Of a stretch of 64,000 nt of DNA, positions 9,215 to 17,470 are shown one piece after another. The DNA comes from CAJQQK01 sp963696075. GTDB lineage: Bacteria > Pseudomonadota > Alphaproteobacteria > Rhizobiales > Hyphomicrobiaceae. Every line of letters begins with the position of its first letter. Position 1 is the stretch's first letter. The stretch is from positions 124,001-188,000 of the forward strand of contig CAVOJD010000029.1 of assembly GCA_963696075.1 (NCBI GenBank), written 5' to 3'. The notes under the pieces are model-generated. The model was not told where the DNA came from and searched no databases. It saw only the letters and a list, made by a program, of their open reading frames with translations. The position numbers and the translations under genes are program-made.

Positions 9215-10324
9215 TCATTTGAGTGTTACCGGCCCGCACCGCCCCGTCTGCGCGCGGTGCCGCAACAGATGATCAGCAAGCACCAGCGCCATCATCGCCT
9301 CGCCCACCGGCACCGCCCGGATGCCGACGCACGGGTCATGGCGGCCTTTGGTGCGGATGTCGGTTTCCTGGCCGAACCGGTCGATCGTCGCCCTGGGCGT
9401 CAGGATCGACGAGGTCGGCTTAACGGCAAAGCGAACGACGATATCCTGACCCGTCGAGATCCCGCCAAGGACACCACCGGCGTGGTTCGAGGTATAGCGC
9501 GGCAGGCCGTCGTTGCCGGCCCGGATCTCATCGGCATTGTCCTCGCCCGAAAGCGCCGCAGCCTCGAATCCATCGCCAATTTCAACGCCCTTGACGGCGT
9601 TGATGCTCATCATCGCCGACGCCAGGTCTTGATCCAGCTTGCCATAGATCGGCGCACCCAGCCCCGCCGGCACGCCCTCCGCGACGACCTCGATCACCGC
9701 GCCCGCCGAAGAGCCGGCCTTGCGCACGCCGTCGAGATACGTCTCCCAGCTGGCGGCAGCCTTGGCGTCGGGGCAGAAGAAGGCGTTGCGATCGACCTCG
9801 GCCCAGTCCCAGTTTGCCCGGTCAACCTTATGGGGCCCCATCTGCACCAGCGCCCCGCGGATCGTCACGCCCTCAAGCACCTTGCGCGCGATGCCGCCGG
9901 CTGCAACCCGCATGGCCGTCTCGCGGGCCGAGGACCGCCCGCCGCCGCGATAGTCCCTGAGACCGTATTTTTGCCAGTAGGTGATGTCGGCATGACCGGG
10001 CCGGAATTTGTCCTGGATCTCGCCGTAGTCCTTCGAGCGCTGGTCGACATTCTCGATCATAAGCGAAATGGCAGTGCCGGTTGTCACCTGCTGCCCGCTG
10101 TCGGTGTCGAAGACGCCGGACAAGATCTTCACCTGATCCGGTTCCCGGCGCTGGGTGGTGTGCCGCGACTGGCCGGGCCGGCGCTTGTCGAGAAACACCT
10201 GCAGATCATCCGCTGAAAGCGCGATACCCGGCGGGCAGCCGTCGACGACCGCGCCGATGGCGGGCCCGTGGCTCTCCCCCCAGGTCGTGAGGCGAAAAAG
10301 GTGGCCGAATGTGTTGTGGCTCAT
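9215..10324 (-). CDS. aroC: Chorismate synthase
   Basis: AroC converts 5-enolpyruvylshikimate 3-phosphate to chorismate using reduced FMN, the last common step to aromatic amino acids and folate. The 369-residue product begins MSHNTFGHLFRLTTWGESHG, the canonical N-terminus that fixes the start at 10324. It also contains DKRRPGQSRHTTQR, YRGGGRSSARETA and the C-terminal RHDPCVGIRAVPVGEAM. It is complete and single-domain. In related genomes aroC lies near fabI, a histidine phosphatase and pdxH; here those genes are present 6-12 kb away with others inserted. Confidence 0.97.
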   Translation of the reverse strand: MSHNTFGHLFRLTTWGESHGPAIGAVVDGCPPGIALSADDLQVFLDKRRPGQSRHTTQRREPDQVKILSGVFDTDSGQQVTTGTAISLMIENVDQRSKDYGEIQDKFRPGHADITYWQKYGLRDYRGGGRSSARETAMRVAAGGIARKVLEGVTIRGALVQMGPHKVDRANWDWAEVDRNAFFCPDAKAAASWETYLDGVRKAGSSAGAVIEVVAEGVPAGLGAPIYGKLDQDLASAMMSINAVKGVEIGDGFEAAALSGEDNADEIRAGNDGLPRYTSNHAGGVLGGISTGQDIVVRFAVKPTSSILTPRATIDRFGQETDIRTKGRHDPCVGIRAVPVGEAMMALVLADHLLRHRAQTGRCGPVTLK

Positions 10325-10860
10325 GGGTCCGCTTCGAAGCTCCCGAGGCAGGCGATTTTGGCAATCGCGCCGGTGCAATTCCTGGACGAGCGTCTTAGGC
10401 CAAACGGGCACCCAATGCAAAAGCCGCCGCTGTGCGAAAGCGATTGGCGTATCTGTGGCATATCGGGCACATACGAATCAGGCCGAGTGCGGCCTTCCGG
10501 ACAGCTCCCGCAGCGCGGGGCTCTGTCGCGCTAGAATTACAGTGACAATGAGGGGCTGACGCAGGTAGGTTGGCAATAGTGATTTGCGTGATGGCTGTTG
10601 CCACGCTTGCGCGTGGTCTGTGCTGTTGCGCAAATGTTGCGTTGTTTGTGCCCTTCTGATCTGCCGCATTCCGGGACCACACCGGGTCGCGATCCTTGAG
10701 GACCGACCCAACGCAACGAGACGATGTTCTCCGTCCGGATTCTAGGTGAGAGACGAGGCCGACGAACCGTCACGTCGGAATCAGGGCTGACGGAAAAGCG
10801 CAGGCTTCCGGTAACGGAAGGCTGCATGACGGCGTTTCCGAATAAGGCCTGAGCAACCTT

Positions 10861-10874
10861 GCGAAACGTTTCGC
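10861..10874. promoter_or_regulatory. Perfect 14-bp palindrome, LacI-type operator-like
   Basis: GCGAAACGTTTCGC is a perfect palindrome with a central CG, the form typical of LacI/GalR-family operators. It lies 19 bases before the terminator stem and about 190 bases upstream of the cupin start. In RNA it could instead fold into a short hairpin within the structured segment. No LacI-family gene is in the window. Confidence 0.3.
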
Positions 10875-10892
10875 TCCCGGAAGGGAGCCGGA

Positions 10893-10927
10893 GGAGCCGG
10901 GAAGCCGCTATTCCCGGCTCCTTTTTT
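10893..10927 (+). terminator. Strong rho-independent terminator
   Basis: An 11-bp perfect stem GGAGCCGGGAA / TTCCCGGCTCC with a 7-base loop (10904-10910) is followed by six T residues at 10922-10927. The orientation is for plus-strand transcription, although no plus-strand CDS lies between aroC and this point. Confidence 0.85.
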
Positions 10928-11067
10928 GTTCAAATCCCAGATCACGCAAACGCTGCCCGCCAGGACGCAGCCCGTCGGTGCCGCGCCCGTTTCGCCATGG
11001 CGCAGTCAAGTTGCGCCATGCTAGAATTGCCCTTCGAGACGAATTCATTGAGCAGGGACGACCGCGC

Positions 11068-11490
11068 GTGACACGCATCATTCGAGCAGCTGACCGGGAC
11101 ACCAAGACCCAACCCACCACCAATTTTGTCGGCACCGTCTATGCCGACGAAGTCGTTGCCGGCGAAGCGCCCTCGCGCATGCGGGCAACCCGCGTCACCT
11201 TCACGCCCGGCGCGCGCACCAACTGGCATTCCCATCCCGTCGGCCAGACGCTCTTTTGTCTGTCCGGCGTCGGCCGCTATCAGCTTGAAGGCGACCCGGT
11301 CCAGGAGATCCGCCCCGGCGACACCGTGATCATTCCGCCGAACGCGCGCCATTGGCACGGCTCTGCCCCCGGCCAGCTCTTTTCTCACCTGGCGCTGTCG
11401 GAGACCAGTGCGGATGGCGGTGGCACCGAATGGCAGGAACCGGTGTCAGATGAAGATTATATTCGGCCCCCGGCAGCACCGCCCGCATGA
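11068..11490 (+). CDS. Cupin domain-containing protein
   Basis: A single-cupin protein of about 140 residues. Cupin motif 1 is NWHSHPVGQTLFCLSGVG, in which Gln replaces the usual metal-binding Glu. Motif 2 is PGDTVIIPPNARHWHG. Two or three histidines remain to bind metal. Related small cupins include (R)-mandelonitrile lyase-like and quercetinase-like proteins; the substrate is unknown. A GTG at 11068 is the preferred start, since the open frame further upstream to a GTG at 10978 runs into the region just after the terminator. The stop overlaps the MFS start by four bases, so the two are probably co-translated. Confidence 0.75.
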   Translation: MTRIIRAADRDTKTQPTTNFVGTVYADEVVAGEAPSRMRATRVTFTPGARTNWHSHPVGQTLFCLSGVGRYQLEGDPVQEIRPGDTVIIPPNARHWHGSAPGQLFSHLALSETSADGGGTEWQEPVSDEDYIRPPAAPPA

Positions 11491-12761
11491 ACGACAGCGG
11501 CCCGCGCGCCACAGAACCGGCCGCGTTGCCTCCCGAACAACAAACGACCGCACCGCCAAATCCGAACGCCATCCTCGTTTGGATGTGCTTTCTTGTCGGC
11601 ATCAATCAGCTCGGTTTCGGCTCCGTCGTCCCCTCGCTGCCGCTCTATGCGCAGTCTTTCGGTGTCACCGCCTCCGCGATCGGCATGGCGGTCGGTATTT
11701 ATGGTCTGGCGCGGTTTTTCATCGCCCTGCCCGCTGGTCGCCTCGCCGATGGCCTCGGCCGCCGCCCCGCGCTGGCGATCGGCGGCCTCATCTCCGGTAT
11801 CGGCAACCTATGGTGCGCCTGGGCCGCAAGCTATCCTGAGTTCCTGATCGCGCGCTTCGTCGCGGGCGCCGGCGCCGGCCTCATCGTCACCGTCGGCCAT
11901 GTCGTCCTGGCCGACATCTCAACGCCCGAACGCCGCGGGCGCATGCTCTCGATCTACATGGGCTGCTTCGTCTTCGCCGTCGGGATTGGCCCGTTTCCCG
12001 GCGGCCTTCTTGCCGAAGCCTACGGCCTCGACGCGCCCTTCATCGCGTTTGGCATTGCCAACCTGCTCGCAATGTTGGTCGCCTGGTTCGCGGTCGCCGA
12101 GACGCGCCACTTCGGTGAGAGCCCGACCACATCAGCCAATCGCGGCCCAATGCCCTCGTTCACGGCACAGATACGGATCTTGAGCGGCCACGTCGGCTTT
12201 CTGCTTGCAAGCCTGATCAGCTTCATGAACGCCGCCGTCCGCACCGGCGGCCTGTTCTCCATCGTGCCCATCTTCGCAGCCGCCCACCTCGGCCTGTCAG
12301 TCTCTGAAATCGGCTTCGCGCTGATGATCGGCAGCGTCTCAGGCCTGCTCGCGTCATATCCCGCCGGCGCCATCACCGACCACTACGGGCGCAAGACAGT
12401 GATTGTGCCCACAACCATTATCTCAGGGGCCTCGATGGCGCTGTTTGCGTTTTCAGACACGTATCCGATCTTCCTGGCAGCAGCGATCCTGTGGGGTATC
12501 TCGAGCACCGTCAGCGGTTCCGCCCCCACCGCCTATGCCGCCGACAGCGCACCCCCGGGCATGAATGCGGCCGCCATCGGCACCTATCGCGCAGCCGGCG
12601 ATGCGGGTTATGTCGTCGGCCCCTTTGCGCTCGGCGCAATCGTCGATTTTTACGGTGCCCTGCCAGCCCTGATCGTCGCGTCGGTGGCGATGATGGTCGC
12701 AGCCCTTGCCTTCGCCCTGTTCGCGCCAGAGACGTTTACGCGGACCAAGTCTGCAAAATGA
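11487..12761 (+). CDS. Major facilitator superfamily transporter
   Basis: A 424-residue MFS permease with about twelve hydrophobic segments. The loop 2-3 motif GRLADGLGRRPALAIGG lies near residues 86-102, and the repeated half has the related GAITDHYGRKTVIVP at about residues 290-304. The N-terminal 35 residues are hydrophilic and Pro/Ala-rich. The overall pattern resembles drug:H+ antiporter DHA1-type members. The substrate cannot be deduced. The ATG overlaps the stop of the cupin gene, suggesting a two-gene operon, perhaps a detoxifying cupin and exporter, which is inference. Confidence 0.9.
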   Translation: MNDSGPRATEPAALPPEQQTTAPPNPNAILVWMCFLVGINQLGFGSVVPSLPLYAQSFGVTASAIGMAVGIYGLARFFIALPAGRLADGLGRRPALAIGGLISGIGNLWCAWAASYPEFLIARFVAGAGAGLIVTVGHVVLADISTPERRGRMLSIYMGCFVFAVGIGPFPGGLLAEAYGLDAPFIAFGIANLLAMLVAWFAVAETRHFGESPTTSANRGPMPSFTAQIRILSGHVGFLLASLISFMNAAVRTGGLFSIVPIFAAAHLGLSVSEIGFALMIGSVSGLLASYPAGAITDHYGRKTVIVPTTIISGASMALFAFSDTYPIFLAAAILWGISSTVSGSAPTAYAADSAPPGMNAAAIGTYRAAGDAGYVVGPFALGAIVDFYGALPALIVASVAMMVAALAFALFAPETFTRTKSAK

Positions 12762-12813
12762 AGATCGACGACGGCAACGATCACCACCGGCCCGCACATG
12801 AACCGGAACGGAT

Positions 12814-13494
12814 CTAGGCGTCCGCCATCAGCGCATAGGCACGCGCATTGCGCCGCTTGAGATTGGCGCGGAACTCGGCCGGGAACTCATCGGCAAGCGC
12901 ACCACGGACACGCTCATCCCCAATCAGCGTCTCGCTCCATTGCCGGACCAGCGGATAGGCATCGAGAAGGCCCGTTCGGCAAACCTCTTCCACGATCTGA
13001 AAGCGTTGCAGGAACGGCGCGTAGGCGGCATCGACCAGGCTCAGTTGGGCGCCGTTGAAATAGGGCCCGTCGTTCTTCTCGCGCTGGTCTCGAAGCGCCG
13101 TCTCGAGACGGTCGAGCGCCTTGCCGGCTGCGGCGAGTTTCGACTCGATATCATCGTCCGCCGTTGCATACGTTACGCCATTGAGCGCGCCCGCGAATGT
13201 CGGCACGAAGTCGGTCCAGGCCCGGTTTTGGGCGCGTTCGATCGGATTTTCGGGATGAAGGCGCGGCGACACGACCTCGTCGAGATATTCCGCGATGGCA
13301 TTGGATTCAAACAGCACCTGATCATCGACCCGCAGCACCGGCACCTTGCCGTGCGGCGAGATCTCGAGAAACCAGTCCGGCTTCTCCCGGAGATTGATGA
13401 ACGTGACGTCGAACTCGACGGCCTTAGCACGCATAAGGATCACGGCGCGCTGCACCCACGGTCAAGTAAACGAGCTGATCAGATGGTATTTCAT
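12814..13494 (-). CDS. Glutathione S-transferase with in-frame TGA at the catalytic Cys (probable selenoprotein)
   Basis: The visible open frame (214 codons from 13455) lacks the start of the thioredoxin fold. Reading upstream through a TGA at 13464-13462 restores a proper N-terminus, MKYHLISSFT-TGA-PWVQRAV. It starts at an ATG at 13494 with AAGGA about ten bases upstream. In omega/beta-like GSTs this position is the redox Cys of a C-P-W-V-Q-R motif, so TGA replaces exactly the catalytic residue (codon 11). A 7-bp hairpin begins 11 nt after the TGA, the usual bacterial SECIS spacing. The rest is normal: HGKVPVLRVDDQ, an ESNAIAEYLDE glutathione-binding motif and a helical C-terminal domain. 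Alternatives are a point mutation or a base error. Confidence 0.7.
13426..13451 (-). promoter_or_regulatory. Candidate bacterial SECIS hairpin
   Basis: On the minus strand AGCGCGC (13451-13445) pairs with GCGUGCU (13432-13426). This gives a 7-bp stem with one G-U pair and a 12-base loop, CGUGAUCCUUAU, that carries a GU near its 5' side. Its first strong pairs lie 11 nt after the in-frame UGA, matching the distance of the upper stem in known bacterial SECIS elements. SelB-binding loops are variable, so sequence alone is suggestive only. Confidence 0.45.
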
Positions 13495-13582
13495 GGACAA
13501 AATCCTTGAGGGAAGCGTGTGCGATAGAAACTAGTCGGCTCGGCCCGATTGAGCAACCCTTCGCACCGCGACCTGACGCGTA

Positions 13583-15958
13583 TTACTCCGCCGCTTCGCG
13601 GATAGCGCTTGGCACCGGCAACTCGAGCACGGTGCGCATCTTTGCGATCAGACCGCGCGTCGCCGGCTCCATCTCCGCATAGCTGCCAACGACATACTCG
13701 ACCATTTCGATGGCCCGCTCACGCTCCGCCTTCAACGTCACGAGGCTTGCAAGCGCCTCCAGTCCGGCTTTCGGCTCGAAATGCGCAATCAGCGTCTGCT
13801 GGTGGATCAGTCGCGACTTGAGATGCCGGTCCATGTCGCAGAACGGTGGTCGATCGTTGAGAACTTCCGTCGATCGTTCGAGGCGGTCACGGCGCACGTT
13901 GTGGCGGCTGTCAGCCAGCAGCACAAGCATGCGCACCACCGCCTCCCCGAGCCCGCCGCTTCTGATCGCGAGCGTCGCATCGACGACTTCGGGCAGGATA
14001 CGCAACTCATCCCGGGACTTCCGCGCCCGGCGCTGCCGGTGGGCCTCGCCGAACCACTGCCCCCACGGTCCCGCATAGGCCGCCAGAAACGCCTGCTCGA
14101 CCCACATCGCGCGCAGGTCCGTCATCGTTTCCAATCCGGCGTCGATGACGTCCGCACTCAGCCGTTCCAATTTCACGAAGGGGTTCGCATCTGCGACGGG
14201 CGAGCGGTTCTCGCGGTAATGCTCGGCGAGCTTTGCAACACCGGACATCAGCGGGTTCTGTGAGGCAAATGCGCTGTTCTGGACGCGCATGGGATGAAAC
14301 TGCCGCGTGGTGGCCCCGGCCTCGGCGGTGATCATCGCCTTGATCACCGGGCGCACGGAAAGTTCGTAGGCTTGGCCGAGAAGCTCCGACATCCGGGCAA
14401 CGGCAGCGAAAGCGTCTTCCTCGGCCCGCCCATCGCCGATCTTCAGAATGTCCTCTATCTGACGCTTGTGAAAGCTCACCGTAAAGCGCTTCTCGTGGCC
14501 CTCTCCGACCACGTCCTCGATCACCATTTCGTAGAGGCCGGGCGCGAGGGATTCGATCGTCTTGACCGTCGAGGCCATCTGCGAATGCTCGCGTTTGGCA
14601 ACCGCGGAGGAAACGAAGATGCCAAGGTGGCCGACCTCTTCGTGCACCATATAGATGATCCGCTGCCCCCGGATCTCGATCTCGCTTTCGTCCGCGTAGG
14701 TATCGACAATCCAGTTCAAGGCCTGCTGTGGCGGCGTTATGTTGTCGCCATGCGAGGCAAACACGATGATCGGTGCCCGGATCTGCTTGAGGTCGATCGG
14801 CCGGCCGGTCTCAAGGCGCGCTTCGTTCTTGGCGAGTTGGTTGCCAATGAAGAGGTTCTCGACAATCCAGCGGATCTCCGCCTCGTTCATCAGGAAGAGG
14901 CCACCCCACCAGCGCTCGAATTCGAGGAACCGTTCGGCGCCCGCATCGACGTCACGGAAAAGGTCGTAGTATTTCCGGAACCACGTTCGCGCGGGATTGA
15001 GCCCCTCGAAGTTCGACACGAGGTGCGCACCGTCGAAGACGCCGCCGCCGAGATCTGAAAGCAGCATCGCGGGAACGGCGCCGCCCCCGATTCCGCCGCC
15101 ATAGCGCATCGGGTCTTGCCCGAGCCGGCCCGACCAGTACGACATTGGCGCGCCGTTGAGGACGATCGGCCCGGCAAGGTCGGGGTTTGTGGCGGCCAGG
15201 ATCGCGGTCGCCCAGCCCCCCTGACAATTGCCAACGACAATCGGCTTCGGCGCATCCACATGTCGCCGGTGGACTTCTCGCAGGAAGGCGGCTTCGGCAT
15301 GCGTGATGCTCGCCAGTGTCTGCCCCGGCACCGGTTTCGGCCGGAAGGCCACGAAATAGACCGGGTGCCCATCGCTCAAGGCGACCCCGACCTGGCTGTC
15401 GGGCTTGAAGCCGCCGATCCCAGGGCCGTGGCCGGCACGCGGGTCGATGATGACGTAAGGGCGCTTCCACGCGTGTACCGTGCCGTGCTCGGGCGGCACG
15501 ATGCGAAGCAGCATGTAGTTGCACGGCCGCGGCAGCGTCGCGCCGTCGACCACCACCTCGTAGTCGTAGATGAGCACCGGCGGCGAACCGGCCGCCTCGT
15601 GCTGGATAAAGTTGTCACCGCGCCGGCGCAGCGTGTCGAGCGTGAGGACCCAGCGTTCGCCGGCATCTCTCAGATAAGCGGCCCAATGCCCGGCGATGTG
15701 AAGGGGTGTATCGTGAGCGGCCTCGCCGATTTCTTGAAGCGCCTGGCGGAAATGATCAGCGCGAGCATCGGACGTGTCGCGCAGTCGCTCGAGATGGCGC
15801 GAAAGCGCCGTCTGCATCAGCCCCATCTGACGCGACAGCGCATCGACGGCCTCCGCTGGGTGCGGCTGACCTGCCACGCTGTTCGATGATACGTCAAAAG
15901 CCGTTCCGTCAGGCCGGGCCGTCTCGGGGCTCGCATCAATGGGTGTCATTTCGATCAT
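13583..15958 (-). CDS. DUF3141 protein, polyhydroxyalkanoate-synthase-like
   Basis: A 791-residue alpha/beta-hydrolase protein of the DUF3141 family, often labelled 3-hydroxyalkanoate synthetase. The nucleophile elbow is VVGNCQGGWA with Cys instead of Ser, as in PHA synthases. It is followed by a probable Asp in VFASHGDNITPP and a His in EEVGHLGIFV. The N-terminal ~90 residues are helical, and the C-terminal ~300 residues are a family-specific helical region. The ATG at 15958 with GGGAG upstream is preferred over a TTG at 15973. It lies 22 bases after fabI-2 on the same strand, so an acyl-thioester link is possible. True polymerase activity of this family is not established to my knowledge. 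Confidence 0.88.
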   Translation of the reverse strand: MIEMTPIDASPETARPDGTAFDVSSNSVAGQPHPAEAVDALSRQMGLMQTALSRHLERLRDTSDARADHFRQALQEIGEAAHDTPLHIAGHWAAYLRDAGERWVLTLDTLRRRGDNFIQHEAAGSPPVLIYDYEVVVDGATLPRPCNYMLLRIVPPEHGTVHAWKRPYVIIDPRAGHGPGIGGFKPDSQVGVALSDGHPVYFVAFRPKPVPGQTLASITHAEAAFLREVHRRHVDAPKPIVVGNCQGGWATAILAATNPDLAGPIVLNGAPMSYWSGRLGQDPMRYGGGIGGGAVPAMLLSDLGGGVFDGAHLVSNFEGLNPARTWFRKYYDLFRDVDAGAERFLEFERWWGGLFLMNEAEIRWIVENLFIGNQLAKNEARLETGRPIDLKQIRAPIIVFASHGDNITPPQQALNWIVDTYADESEIEIRGQRIIYMVHEEVGHLGIFVSSAVAKREHSQMASTVKTIESLAPGLYEMVIEDVVGEGHEKRFTVSFHKRQIEDILKIGDGRAEEDAFAAVARMSELLGQAYELSVRPVIKAMITAEAGATTRQFHPMRVQNSAFASQNPLMSGVAKLAEHYRENRSPVADANPFVKLERLSADVIDAGLETMTDLRAMWVEQAFLAAYAGPWGQWFGEAHRQRRARKSRDELRILPEVVDATLAIRSGGLGEAVVRMLVLLADSRHNVRRDRLERSTEVLNDRPPFCDMDRHLKSRLIHQQTLIAHFEPKAGLEALASLVTLKAERERAIEMVEYVVGSYAEMEPATRGLIAKMRTVLELPVPSAIREAAE

Positions 15959-15980
15959 GTCGCAGGCTCCCAAGGTTTTC

Positions 15981-16745
15981 TCAGCCGATGATCGAATACC
16001 CGCCGTCGATCGGATGAACGCCGCCGGTCACGTTGGCGGCCTCGCGGCTTGCCAGAAACGCGGCATAGGCCCCGACGTCGTCGATCGTTGCGAGGTGATG
16101 GGTCGGGGCACGCTCGCTGGCCTGGTTCATCAAGTCGTCGAAAGCATCGATGCCCGAGGCGGCGCGCGTCCTGAGCGGGCCCGGCGAAAGCGCATGCACC
16201 GAAATCCCCTTCGGCCCCAGCTCCGAGGCGGCATAGCGCACGACGGCTTCGAGCGCCGCCTTGACCGGACCCATGACGTTGTAATGCTCGACGACCCGCG
16301 TCGAGCCCATGAACGAGACCGTGATGCATGTCCCGCCGTCGGCCATCAGCGGTTCCGCGCGCCGGATCATGCGCAGGAACGAGTGGACCGACACATCCAT
16401 CGCCAGCGCGAAGCCGTCTGCCGAGGTATCGATGACCCGGCCGTGCAGGTCGTCCCGCGGCGCAAACGCGATCGAGTGGATGAGGATGTCGAGCCGTCCC
16501 CAACGGTGTGCGATCGTGCCAAAAAGTGCGTCGAGTTCACCCTCGTTGCGCACGTTGAGGGGCATCAGGATTTCAGCGCCGATTTCCCGGCCGAGCGGTT
16601 CGACGTGGCGTTCAGCCTTATCGTTGAGATAGGTAAGCGCCAGATCCGCTCCCTGTCGCGCCAATGCGCGCGCGCACCCCCATGCGATCGAGTGCTCGTT
16701 GGCCACTCCGACGACGAGAGCCTTGCGGCCGGTCAGATCGAACAT
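15981..16745 (-). CDS. FabI-like enoyl-ACP reductase paralogue
   Basis: A 254-residue member of the FabI branch of the SDR superfamily. The nucleotide-binding start is KALVVGVANEHSIAWG, and the catalytic Y155-x6-K162 lies in EHYNVMGPVKAALE. Canonical FabI carries another conserved Tyr ten residues before the catalytic one; here that position is Phe145 (SFMGS). The paralogue at 19.5 kb keeps the Tyr. The C-terminus has the usual LSPGPLRTRAASGI and GVHPIDGGY. It may reduce a special enoyl thioester or be a diverged ENR that affects inhibitor sensitivity. It is immediately upstream of the DUF3141 gene in the same direction. Confidence 0.85.
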   Translation of the reverse strand: MFDLTGRKALVVGVANEHSIAWGCARALARQGADLALTYLNDKAERHVEPLGREIGAEILMPLNVRNEGELDALFGTIAHRWGRLDILIHSIAFAPRDDLHGRVIDTSADGFALAMDVSVHSFLRMIRRAEPLMADGGTCITVSFMGSTRVVEHYNVMGPVKAALEAVVRYAASELGPKGISVHALSPGPLRTRAASGIDAFDDLMNQASERAPTHHLATIDDVGAYAAFLASREAANVTGGVHPIDGGYSIIG

Positions 16746-16851
16746 CAGCTGAACCTGCGACGACGTTTCCTGTTCATCGTCAGGCTACGTCATCTGGATG
16801 ACAGCTGGATGTCGCAATGCAGCAAAGCGCTGCTGGTCCCCTGGGCCCCGT

Positions 16852-17466
16852 CTACTGCTTCGCGGTCCATTCCGCCGTGATCCCGTCGGCGGTGTGCCGG
16901 AATACCAGGATCCGATCTTGGGGTACGTTGAGTTCGGTGATTTCTTCCGGCGTGTGACGCCCGCGACCGACATGGCCGCGCAGCACCCGGCTGACGCCGC
17001 CGTGACTGACGCAGACCGTGTCGTGCTCGATGGCGTCGAACCATGCCGCACACCGGGCCGTCAGGTCGGCATAACTCTCCCCGCCCTCGGGCCGCCAGTT
17101 GAACGGATCGGCCGTGCGTGCGGCATGGCCTGCCGGATCGACATCCGGCGCTTCCGGCCAGTAGTGGCCCTGCCAGCTCCCGAAGTGGATCTCCTTGAGC
17201 CGGTCGTCGGTGCGGTAGCCGGTCCGCGGCAACCCGGCGTTCTCGCGCACGATCTCCATCGTCTCGGAGGTTCGCTTGAGCGGGCTTGCCACGAAATCGA
17301 GCGAGGCGAGATCGAGCCCGAGGCTCTTCAGCGTCTGCCCGTTCTGCGCCGCCTGCCCGCGTCCCTTTTCGTTGAGATCGGAATCGATCTGGCCCTGGAT
17401 GCGGCGGGCTGCGTTCCAGCCCGTCTGCCCGTGGCGGATGAAGTAGAGCGTGACACCGCGTTTCAT
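16852..17466 (-). CDS. Histidine phosphatase family protein (GpmB/CobC-like)
   Basis: A 204-residue branch-1 histidine phosphatase. The catalytic motif LYFIRHGQTGWN is at the N-terminus, followed by ASPLKRTSETMEIV with the second Arg, the Glu in EIHFGSWQGHYW, and the second catalytic His in CVSHGGVSRVLRG. The ATG at 17466 sits directly before the motif. Substrates in this family range from phosphoglycerate to small phosphorylated metabolites and are not deducible here. It starts 5 bases after the stop of the upstream oxidoreductase, so the two are likely co-transcribed. A histidine phosphatase next to fabI and aroC is a common alphaproteobacterial arrangement. Confidence 0.9.
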   Translation of the reverse strand: MKRGVTLYFIRHGQTGWNAARRIQGQIDSDLNEKGRGQAAQNGQTLKSLGLDLASLDFVASPLKRTSETMEIVRENAGLPRTGYRTDDRLKEIHFGSWQGHYWPEAPDVDPAGHAARTADPFNWRPEGGESYADLTARCAAWFDAIEHDTVCVSHGGVSRVLRGHVGRGRHTPEEITELNVPQDRILVFRHTADGITAEWTAKQ

Positions 17467-17470
17467 GTGC

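Larger units (their letters stand above)
10684..10927 (+). ncRNA. Putative structured RNA of unknown class ending in a terminator
   Basis: The 740 bases between aroC (minus) and the cupin gene (plus) hold no convincing ORF but are densely folded on the plus strand. A GGGTCG/CGACCC hairpin spans 10684-10709. CCGACG/CGTCGG at about 10760-10780 competes with CCGTCA/TGACGG. A long hairpin at 10800-10825 has a GTAA tetraloop closed by CTTCCG/CGGAAG. A GGAA-looped hairpin GCTCCC/GGGAGC lies at 10873-10888, and a strong terminator follows at 10893-10927. No upstream plus-strand gene needs that terminator. I compared it from memory with RNase P RNA, tmRNA, SRP RNA, and cobalamin, TPP, FMN and glycine riboswitches, and found no match. 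It could be an sRNA, 6S-like RNA or a leader of the cupin gene. Confidence 0.4.

Noticed and set aside
10684..10927. RNase P RNA, tmRNA, SRP RNA or cobalamin riboswitch
   Set aside because: The signature segments of each class (for example GAGGAAAGTCCG of RNase P RNA) are absent, so it is left as an unclassified structured RNA.
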